The notes beneath the pieces are model-generated. The model had not been told where the DNA came from and did no database searches. It was given only the letters and a program-made list of their open reading frames with translations. A stretch of DNA of 64,000 nucleotides from Achromobacter sp. MYb9. Lineage in GTDB: Bacteria; Pseudomonadota; Gammaproteobacteria; Burkholderiales; Burkholderiaceae_B. Position 1 is the stretch's first letter, and every line of letters begins with the position of its first letter. Below are positions 8,849-16,207 of this stretch, in pieces. The translations under genes and the position numbers were made by a program. The stretch is taken from positions 1 to 64,000 of the forward strand of contig NZ_PCOQ01000031.1 in assembly GCF_002975275.1 (NCBI RefSeq), given 5' to 3'.

Positions 8849-8882
8849 CGCTGAAAAGCACGCGACGTCGACCTTTTCAGCG
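8849..8882. terminator. Bidirectional hairpin between convergent proC and MFS genes
   Basis: CGCTGAAAAG (8849-8858) and CTTTTCAGCG (8873-8882) form a perfect 10-bp stem around a 14-base loop, with A/T ends suited to termination in both directions. The right arm covers the stop codon of the convergent minus-strand MFS gene. Confidence 0.65.
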
Positions 8883-10322
8883 TCGCCGGCCCAGCCACCA
8901 CAGCAGTAAGGTCGACGCCGCAATTGCCGCCACGTTGAATTGCAGGGCCGACGCGAACGCCTGGGCGTAACGCTCGGGCGCGCCGGCATCCGCGTGCGCA
9001 TGCAGCGCGCCACCGAAGAGCATGCCGGCGGCCGACACGCCCAGCGCGGCGCCCACTTGCTGCAACGTCGACACCACGCCCGCCGCCATGCCGGCCTGGC
9101 GGTCTTCAACCAGGCCCAGCACCAGATTCACCAGCGGCGTGTTGACCGCGCCCTGCGCCGCGCCCAACCACACCAGCGCCGGGACCAGCGACCAGGGCGC
9201 CAGCGTGGCGCCCGCGGCGCCGACGTGCGCCATCAGCGTCGCCGTCGCTCCGCCATACAGCAACGCGGCCATCGCGATGGCGCCGGTGCCAAAGCGCGCC
9301 ACCAACCGCGGCGCGGCCATCGACCCCGCCACGAAACCCACGCTGGCCGGGGCGAATATCAGCCCGGCGGTCAATGCGTCCAGGCCCAAGCCGGTCTGCA
9401 CCAGCAGGGCGTAGCAAAGGAACATTGCGCTGGCGGTCGAGAACACCAGCATCACCAGCAGGCAGCCGGCGGCAAAGCGGGGCTGTGCAAGCAAGCTCAT
9501 GTCGACCAGCGGCATGCCGCCCCGGACCTGCACGCGGCGCTGCATGCGCACGAACTGCGCCAGCAGGACGATCGAAGCGCCACCGCTGGCAAGAGTCCAG
9601 GCCGGCCACTGCCGCGCCGGCCCTTCGATCAGCGCCAGCAGCAGCAAGGCCAGCCCCGCGCCCACCAGCGTCGCGCCGGGCCAGTCCATCGCCGGGCCTG
9701 ACGCCTCGCGGGATTCGGGAATGTGGCGCGCCAGCGGCCACGCCAGCAGCCCCAATGGCACGTTGATCAGGAAGATGGCGCGCCACGCCAGTCCGAATAC
9801 GTCCGCATGCACGATCCCGCCGCCCAGCACCTGGCCGGCGATGGCGGCCAACCCCAGCGTCATGCCGAACAGGCCGAATGCGCGCCGCCGCGCGTGGCCG
9901 TCATAGCTGACGCGGATCAGCGCGTACACCTGCGGGAACAGCATCGCGGCCGCCACGCCTTGCAGGATGCGTGCGCCGATCAGTGTGTCGGCCGTGGGCG
10001 CCAATCCGCATAGCGCGGACGCCAGCGCAAAACCGGCCATGCCCAACATGAACAAGCGGCGCCGGCCGTGGCGGTCGCCCAGCCGGCTGCCTGCGATCAG
10101 CAGCACGCCGTATGCCAATTCGTAGGCGGCAATGATGAAATTGATCTGCGCAAAACTGGCCGACAGCGTGGTCTGCATGCTGGGGATGGCCACGTTCACC
10201 ACGAACAGGTCGAAGATCGTGATGAAGCCGCCAGACAGCAGCACGGCCAGGCCCAGCGGGCTGAGCGCGGGCGCGCCGGATGCGGGGGGCGCGCAAGTGG
10301 CGCGCAGGGAAGTCGAAGTCAT
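8877..10322 (-). CDS. MFS drug/metabolite exporter, DHA2 (EmrB/QacA) type
   Basis: A 481-residue polytopic inner-membrane protein with about 14 hydrophobic segments, the count typical of the DHA2 family of proton-driven exporters. TM1 contains FDLFVVNVAIPSMQ (the D..VVNVAIP signature of DHA2), the TM2-3 loop reads GSRLGDRHGRRRLF (motif A), and motif C-like glycines occur in AIAGQVLGGGIV. It diverges from an XRE-type regulator whose gene starts 125 bases away, the usual arrangement for a locally controlled efflux pump. Substrate is unknown. Confidence 0.9.
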   Translation of the reverse strand: MTSTSLRATCAPPASGAPALSPLGLAVLLSGGFITIFDLFVVNVAIPSMQTTLSASFAQINFIIAAYELAYGVLLIAGSRLGDRHGRRRLFMLGMAGFALASALCGLAPTADTLIGARILQGVAAAMLFPQVYALIRVSYDGHARRRAFGLFGMTLGLAAIAGQVLGGGIVHADVFGLAWRAIFLINVPLGLLAWPLARHIPESREASGPAMDWPGATLVGAGLALLLLALIEGPARQWPAWTLASGGASIVLLAQFVRMQRRVQVRGGMPLVDMSLLAQPRFAAGCLLVMLVFSTASAMFLCYALLVQTGLGLDALTAGLIFAPASVGFVAGSMAAPRLVARFGTGAIAMAALLYGGATATLMAHVGAAGATLAPWSLVPALVWLGAAQGAVNTPLVNLVLGLVEDRQAGMAAGVVSTLQQVGAALGVSAAGMLFGGALHAHADAGAPERYAQAFASALQFNVAAIAASTLLLWWLGRRR

Positions 10323-10376
10323 GGAAACGCCATCGGAAACGGGATTGGCGCTATTCTGGGCGGGCTTCCAGCCTTA

Positions 10377-10415
10377 TACAATTTAGCCGTTTATGCTATT
10401 ACTAGACGCAATAGC
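10377..10415 (+). promoter_or_regulatory. Promoter/operator candidate between MFS and XRE-regulator genes
   Basis: A TACAAT -10 box at 10377-10382 lies in the otherwise GC-rich intergenic region, with a weak TTCTGG 17 bases upstream. Just downstream, GCTATT (10395-10400) and AATAGC (10410-10415) form an inverted repeat with a 9-base spacer. The position between the divergent genes suits autoregulation by the XRE-type protein. Confidence 0.4.
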
Positions 10416-10447
10416 CTGCCGACCAGAACGCCTGCCTCCATCGCCCG

Positions 10448-11323
10448 ATGACTGACCTTCCGATTCCCCAACGTCTGGACCGCACGCGCGCGGACCTGTC
10501 CGAATTCCTGCGTCTGCGCCGCGAACGTCTCAGCCCCACCGACTTGGGGCTGCCGGCCGGGAGCCGCCGCCGCACACCGGGGCTGCGCCGCGAAGAGGTT
10601 GCCGCGCTGGCCGGTGTGGGCCTGGCCTGGTACACCTGGTTCGAACAGGGGCGCAACATCAGTGTGTCGGCCACCTTCCTGGAAAACTTGGCGCGCGTGC
10701 TGAAGCTGGACGCGGCTGAACGCCGCCACCTGTATCTGCTTGCGCACCAACGCCCGCCAGCAGAACCCGGCCGTACCTGGTGCACCGTGCCGCCACAAGT
10801 GCGCCGGCTGATGGACGACCTGTCCGCGCGGCCCGCCTACATTCTGAATTTGCGCTGGGACGTCGTCGTGTGGAACGCCGCCGCTGATCACGTCTTCGAT
10901 TTCTCGGCGCAGCCGCCCGGCCGGCGCAACCTGTTGTGGATGCTGTTCGTGGCGCCCGCGATGCGGCAGGTGTTCGTCGACTGGCAGGCGCAGGCGCCCG
11001 CGATGCTATCGACCTTCCGCCGCGACTTCGCCAGCGCGGCGGGCGCGCCGGACATTGCCGAACTGGTCGACGAACTGGAAAGCGTGTCGCCGGATTTCAA
11101 GGGCTGGTGGCGCGAGCACGACGTGCATGGCGCCTGCATGGGCCAGCGCAGACTGCATGTGGAATCATTGGGCGACCTGGCGTTCGAACATGCCACGCTG
11201 TCGGTCGATGAAAGCCGCCATCTGCGGCTGGTCGTCTATGCGCCGGCGCCGGACGAGCCGCGCGCCGAGGACTTCACACGCTGGCTGCAGGCCCGCGCGG
11301 AAGCCGCGGCGGGCCGCGGTTGA
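10448..11323 (+). CDS. XRE-family regulator with MmyB-like ligand-binding domain
   Basis: A 291-residue transcriptional regulator. Residues about 12-85 form a helix-turn-helix XRE domain with TPGLRREEVAALAGVGLAWYTWFEQGR, cited here in part as LRREEVAALAGV. The rest (about 110-280) matches the MmyB-like PAS-type ligand domain of actinobacterial and proteobacterial regulators, with NLRWDVVVWNAAAD and the conserved RNLLWMLF segment. It is divergent from the DHA2 exporter and is the obvious candidate to control it in response to a small hydrophobic ligand. No Shine-Dalgarno sequence is evident before the ATG at 10448. Confidence 0.88.
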   Translation: MTDLPIPQRLDRTRADLSEFLRLRRERLSPTDLGLPAGSRRRTPGLRREEVAALAGVGLAWYTWFEQGRNISVSATFLENLARVLKLDAAERRHLYLLAHQRPPAEPGRTWCTVPPQVRRLMDDLSARPAYILNLRWDVVVWNAAADHVFDFSAQPPGRRNLLWMLFVAPAMRQVFVDWQAQAPAMLSTFRRDFASAAGAPDIAELVDELESVSPDFKGWWREHDVHGACMGQRRLHVESLGDLAFEHATLSVDESRHLRLVVYAPAPDEPRAEDFTRWLQARAEAAAGRG

Positions 11324-11346
11324 AGACGGAATGCCGACCGGGGGGG

Positions 11347-11372
11347 GGGGCGGCTCGTGCAAACGCCGCCCC
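11347..11372. terminator. GC-rich hairpin next to an 11-G tract, between convergent genes
   Basis: GGGGCGGC (11347-11354) pairs perfectly with GCCGCCCC (11365-11372) around a 10-base loop. It lies between the stops of the plus-strand regulator and the minus-strand alkylsulfatase. The left arm is the end of an uninterrupted run of 11 G (11340-11350). There is no U-tract, so rho-independent function is uncertain. Confidence 0.45.
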
Positions 11373-11388
11373 GTTGCCGTCCCGGTGC

Positions 11389-13421
11389 TTACGGCGTCAC
11401 GATGTTGAACCAGAATTCGAAGTCGTCCAGCGAACCGAAGACATCGTTCAGCTTGGCCTGATCTCCGGTGACCTTGACGTCTCCCTTGGCCAGCGCGTCT
11501 TTGAGCGTCGTCTGTTTCAGCATGATGTCGTTCAGCGTCTTGCGGGTCAGCGATACGCTGGCGCTGGGGTCTTTCGCGGGTTTGCCTTCCGTGTGGTTCA
11601 GGACGCTGTTCACCATCTCAAGCGTGTACTGCTGCTTGGTATCGGTGAAGTCCAGATTCAGTACCACGTGTTTGCCTTCGGCCTTATCGCGGTTCAAGCG
11701 GACCGCGAAATAGTCGAAGAGCATGTCCAGCGTCATGGCCCGGACGGTATCGGGGCTGGCGGTGTCAGGCACGGGCAACTTCTTCACGCCCTCGCGGAGT
11801 TCCTTTGCGCCGGTCAGGTAAAAGTTGCGCCACGGACCGCTTTCGGCCTGATAGCCCATCTGTTCCAGGGCGTCGGCTTGCAGGTCGCGCGCCGCTTGAT
11901 TCTTGGGGTCCGCGAAGACCGCGTAGTTGACCACCTCGGCCACCCAGCGGTAGTCGCCCTTGGCGTAGTATTCCCGGGCCTTTTTCAGCAAGGCGTCCGT
12001 GCCGCCCATCATGTCGACATAGCGCTTTGCCCCTTCTTCGATGGGCAGCGTATGCAGGGTGGCGGGGTTGCCGTTGAACCAGCCAAGATAGAGCACATAC
12101 GTGGCCCGTACATTGTGGTTCAACGAGCCGTAATAGCCGCGGTTGGAGAACTTGGTGGCGATCGCCTTCGGCAGCTTGACCTGTTCGGCGATTTCCTCCT
12201 TGTTGTATCCCATGTTGGCAAGGCGCAAGGTCTCGTCGTTGATGTACCGGTACATGTCGCGCTGCGTGCCCAGTTGTTCCTGGACCTCTTTCTTGCCCCA
12301 CACCGGCCAGTGATGCATGGCGTACATGACTTCCACGTCATCGCCCCACATGGCCAGCGCTTCATTCAGGTACTTCGACCAGGCCAGCGGGTCGCGGATC
12401 TTCGCACCGCGCAACGAATAGGTGTTGTGCAAGGTGTGGGTGGAGTCTTCCGCCGTGTTCAGCGCCTTCTTTTCCTTGATGTAATACAGCATTTCGGCGG
12501 GGGCTTCGCTGCCCGGGGCGTACAGGAACTGATACGTCAATCCGTCGATGGTGCGTGTTTCGCCCGTCTTTTCGATGATGTCGGTGGGCGGGATAAGCGT
12601 CACGGTACCTGCGGACGTCGTGGTGCCAAGGCCGGCGCCGACCTGGCCGGTCGGGCTGGGCGGCAGCAGGTTCCCGTACATGTAGCTGGCGCGTCGGCTC
12701 ATCGCGGTGCCCGCCATGACGTTTTCCGCCACGGCGTGTTCAAGAAAGCCCAGCGGGGCGTAGATCTTGACCTTGCCGGCCTTTACGTCGGCTTCGTCCA
12801 CCACGCCGCGCACGCCGCCGTAGTGATCCACGTGGCTGTGGGTATAGATAACCGCGACCACGGGCTTCTTTGGCCGGTGCTGATAATAGAGGTCCAGCGC
12901 GGCCTTGGCCGTCTCGGTCGAAATAAGCGGATCCATGATCGTCAGGCCTTCCTTGCCCTCGACGATCGTCATGTTGGACAGGTCCAGGTTGCGCACCTGG
13001 TAAATACCGTCCGTGACCTGGAATAGACCAGAGATATTCAAAAGCTGCGATTGGCGCCACAGGCTGGGGTTGACGGTATCCGGCGCCTCAGAGCCTTCTT
13101 TGATGAAGTTGTACTTGCCTGGGTCCCACACCAGGTTGCCTTGGGCGCCCTTGATCATCTCGGCGGAAAGCGGGGCGATGAACCCTTTGTGGGCCAGGTC
13201 GAATGACGTCTTGTCCGAAAAAGGCAGCGCTTTCAAGAGCGCGGCATTCGCCTGTTTGGTCGCGTCTTCGGCCGGTTTTGACCCCTGTTGCGACCACGCC
13301 GGGGGGCAGTCGCAAACAGTAACGTTGCCAACGCGGCCGACGTCAAGCGACCGCCCTTCAATGGCTTGCCAGGGCGATTGTGAATGGATGAGGGGGCGTT
13401 CGCACCGCGAGTGAGCTTCAT
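11389..13421 (-). CDS. Exported alkylsulfatase (SdsA1/YjcS type), apparently frameshifted in the signal peptide
   Basis: A type III alkylsulfatase that hydrolyses primary alkyl sulfates such as SDS. The body shows the metallo-beta-lactamase motif THSHVDHYGG, the second metal region AEDSTHTLHN, an alkylsulfatase dimerisation domain, and a C-terminal SCP2-like domain in about the last 130 residues. The signal peptide (MKLTRGANAP, then SAALATLLFATA) is encoded from ATG 13421, after a GGAGAAG ribosome site, in a different frame from the body. The frames join if one base is added to the six-G run at 13301-13306, giving FATAPPAWSQQG. As written, translation from 13421 stops early, while the body frame alone has no signal peptide. 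This is an assembly error, a real mutation or slippage in the G run; which one cannot be decided here. Confidence 0.82.
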
Positions 13422-13735
13422 GATGACGACTTCTCCATGCATTGAAATGGGCGAACCGGCGTCGGATACGCGGTTCCATCGGGCAACAAGGTCACGAAAA
13501 TACGGGGTTCGGCAAACAGCTTCGGCATGATGCCGTGCGTGGCTCGCAGGTTTTAACGACGGGTTATTGCCGTCATATGCCTGTCTTGCAAAGCGCACGG
13601 CCCGCATGCAATATTCACGCGAAGCGGTAATTGCCTTGTTGGCGGTCTGGCTGTGCTCGCGGGTGCGTGGCGTTGCAGTAATCAATGACGTGTTCGATGT
13701 ATCGATGGCGCAGACGGTATATACCGGGAGTCAGG
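13422..13735. other. Divergent intergenic region upstream of alkylsulfatase and membrane-protein genes
   Basis: About 314 bases of lower GC with the likely promoters of both flanking genes; TATATA at about 13719-13724 is a possible -10 element for the plus-strand gene. On the minus strand a 36-codon frame runs from ATG 13528 to a TGA at 13420-13418 that overlaps the alkylsulfatase start as ATGA. It begins MPKLFAEPRIF and has no ribosome site. It may be a coupled leader peptide or chance. Confidence 0.35.
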
Positions 13736-14913
13736 ATGGATCAGCATCATGGGGCGGCCAACGCGGTTGATCAGTTTTCGCTGGTGCGTGATGACGTCTT
13801 CTATCGCGTCCAGCGCAAAATCGGGTTGATCCCTGCCGGCGGCGGCGGCTTTGCGCGACGTGCCGTCGCCTGATTGCCTGGCTGCCTTTGGTGATCGCCG
13901 CGTGGCTCGCCGGCACGGCAATCGAATCACTGGAAGACAACGAGCCATTGCTGGGCCATATCGGCATTCATGTTCGTTGTCTTATTGCCATTCCATTGCT
14001 GGTGCTGGCCGAAGGCATCGCCCAGAAACTCATTCCGTTGGGCCTGCGCGAGTTCCGGCGATCGGGGCTTGTTGATGACGCCTTGTCCGCCAGGTTTGAT
14101 CAAGTCCTGATCGGCGTGTCGGCGCTGCGCAACCGGGTTGCGCCGTGGATCGTCATTACCGTGTTTGTCGTCACGTGGATCGCCGTCCTGTTCTTTTCTC
14201 CCAACTTGGACGAGCTGCGCTGGGCGGATTCAGGCAACCACAGCCTCAGCTTCGGCGTCTGGTGGCTATTGCTGGTGACGCGGCCTATTTTCTCGATCCT
14301 GCTGCTTGCCTGGGTATGGCGGCTGATAGTGTTGGGACTGCTGCTGTTGAGGATCGCGGCGTTGCCCCTGAAGCTGGTGCCCAGCCACCCCGACCGCATG
14401 GGCGGTCTGGGCTTTCTAACGCGGCTGCCGGTCGTGTACGGCCCCTTCCTGTTTTCCGTGTCGGCGGTTGTGGCGGGTGTCTGGGCGCATGAAGTGCTGT
14501 ATCACGGGGTGATGGTGCCCTCGCTTTACGGCCAGATTGTGGCGCTGCTGGTGGTGCTTGCGATCATCGGCGTGGCGCCGCTGTTGGTGTTCACGCCATT
14601 GCTATTGCGCGTCAAGCGGCAAGCGCTGCTTGATTACGGCGCGTTCGTGTCCCGGCACGGGCGGTCGGTCCATGAAAAATGGATACAGGGCAAAGACGTA
14701 CCCGACGATCCCATGCTGGATGCGCCCGAACTGGGGCCGGTGGCGGACGTGCAAGCCATCTATCAGGCGGTCGCGTCGATGCGGGGCGCCATCGTCAACA
14801 AATCCGTGTTGTTGAAGATCCTGCTGCCGGCCGCCTTGCCCATGCTGCTTTTGATCTCGATGCAATGGCCGTTGAAGAGCACGCTGTCCAAGTTGCTGTT
14901 CACGTTGCTCTAG
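13736..14913 (+). CDS. Multi-pass membrane protein of unknown function, apparently frameshifted near its N-terminus
   Basis: The body (from about 13862) encodes at least six hydrophobic segments, for example LIAIPLLVLAEGIAQ, PWIVITVFVVTWIAVLFF and LLKILLPAALPMLLLI, plus a cytoplasmic loop with RHGRSVHEKWIQG. The natural start is ATG 13736 after GGGAG. Its frame gives DQFSLVRDDVFYRVQRKIGLIPA, cited in part as VRDDVFYRVQRKIGLIP, which stops at a TGA at 13871. The transmembrane frame is one base behind. Restoring one base in or after the GGC repeats near 13838-13860 joins them as FARR...RLIAWLPLVIAAW. I recall similar short-linker N-termini in conserved betaproteobacterial membrane proteins, but no function is known. 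Confidence 0.7.
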
Positions 14914-14921
14914 CCTTCTGA

Positions 14922-15005
14922 ACACCGGCAGCCGCCTCGCTGTTGGCGGGCATGGCGCTGATCGTGGCGGGCATTGCGGCAGGGGTGTTTGAACGTCGCG
15001 CCTGA
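14922..15005 (+). pseudogene. Remnant of a transporter C-terminus (last membrane helix)
   Basis: Directly after the membrane-protein gene, a frame opening after TGA 14919-14921 encodes a hydrophobic helix LLAGMALIVAGIAAGVFERR ending at TGA 15003-15005. The pattern of a Gly/Ala-rich last helix followed by a short basic tail resembles the end of EamA/DMT-type exporters. No start or upstream transporter sequence is present, so this would be a deletion remnant. The rest of the gap to 15233 shows no convincing gene on either strand. Confidence 0.35.
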
Positions 15006-15233
15006 CCGCCGCGGGCGCGCCCGGCCGCCGCCGTCAGGCGTATGATTTCAGGCAGAGGATCAGTTCCGCCTGGCCTGGGCGGCAGCCCGCGTGCCAGCTT
15101 TGCATGCCACTGCTTCGCGTCGTTCGAGCCGCCCGTGCGCGCACGGGCGTGAAGGTGTCGCGCCATGGACCATCTACTGCTTGCCGTCCGCCCGGATGAC
15201 TCCGGTTGCAAGGGGACGTGGCTCGCCGCCCGG

Positions 15234-16082
15234 TTACCGGCGGGTGATCACGATCTCGAGGTACTCACTGGGCACCACCACCCCTGCGTCGCCAGAGCGA
15301 TTGAACCGGTCTATTTGCGCTATGAGATCGCTTTCCAGGGCGCCCTGCGCAGCGGGTTCCAACGTGGAAAACGCTTTAAGGACCGGCCCGTAATAGGTCT
15401 TGAAGACCTGCAGCCAGTGTTCCGGCGAACGGTAACGGAACACGAAATGGCGGGGCTCCGCCTGGATTGCGGTGGCGTGGCTTCCGAACATCTCGTCGAT
15501 GCGCGCCCGGGTGCCCCACAGCGCGGGCGATTTGACGCCGGCCGGCGGCGGCAGATGCTTGCCGATGGTCTTGAATACCTGGCCTACGAAGCCGTCCGGC
15601 GTCCAATTGGCCAGGCCGATCTTGCCGCCGGGGCGGCATACGCGGATCAGCTCGGCGGCGGCCTTGTCCTGGTCGGCCGTGAACATCACGCCGAAAGTGG
15701 AGATCACGGCGTCGAAGCTGGCCGGTGCAAAGGGCAGTGCCTCGGCATCGGCTTCCTGGAATTCGATCTTCAGGCGTTCGGCCGCGGCGCGCTCGCGGGC
15801 ACGTCCCAGCAGCGCGGGAACGTAATCGGTCGCGACGACCTCGCACCAGCGCCGGGCCGCAGCCAGCGAGGCGTTGCCGTTGCCGGCCGCGACATCAAGG
15901 ACTTTCTGTCCGGCACGGACGTCAAGGGATTCGCACAGTTGCTCGCCGACGATCTGCAGTGTGGTGCCCACGACGGCGTAATCTCCGGAAGACCAGGTGG
16001 CTTGCTGCCGGGCTTTCAGGGCGGTCAGGTCGGGCTGCGCGTGATCTTGGATTTGAGCCTGGGCGGTGGTGAATGCGGACAT
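15234..16082 (-). CDS. Class I SAM-dependent methyltransferase
   Basis: A 282-residue cytoplasmic methyltransferase. Motif I KVLDVAAGNGNAS (about residues 60-73) binds S-adenosylmethionine. It is followed by the acidic motif II region CEVVATDYVP, and by FDAVISTFGVMFTADQ and RVCRPGGKIGLANW, as in UbiE/Methyltransf_11-type enzymes. GGAG lies 7 bases before the ATG at 16082. It diverges from a large BTAD/TPR-type regulator, which may control it. The methyl acceptor is unknown. Confidence 0.85.
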   Translation of the reverse strand: MSAFTTAQAQIQDHAQPDLTALKARQQATWSSGDYAVVGTTLQIVGEQLCESLDVRAGQKVLDVAAGNGNASLAAARRWCEVVATDYVPALLGRARERAAAERLKIEFQEADAEALPFAPASFDAVISTFGVMFTADQDKAAAELIRVCRPGGKIGLANWTPDGFVGQVFKTIGKHLPPPAGVKSPALWGTRARIDEMFGSHATAIQAEPRHFVFRYRSPEHWLQVFKTYYGPVLKAFSTLEPAAQGALESDLIAQIDRFNRSGDAGVVVPSEYLEIVITRR

Positions 16083-16207
16083 GGTCTGTCTCCATTAGGA
16101 CGGGGGTGGCGCGCTGGCGGATATCACCGGCACGACGCGGAATCACAGGCAGGAGTGCGTAGGCATACGCGTGTCGTGCGATCTGGAGTCAACCGTAAGG
16201 CCGGGAC

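Noticed and set aside
11320-13026. A 568-codon plus-strand open frame opposite the alkylsulfatase
   Set aside because: The minus strand carries a complete metallo-beta-lactamase-type enzyme with catalytic motifs; the plus frame has no recognisable domain and shadow-like composition.
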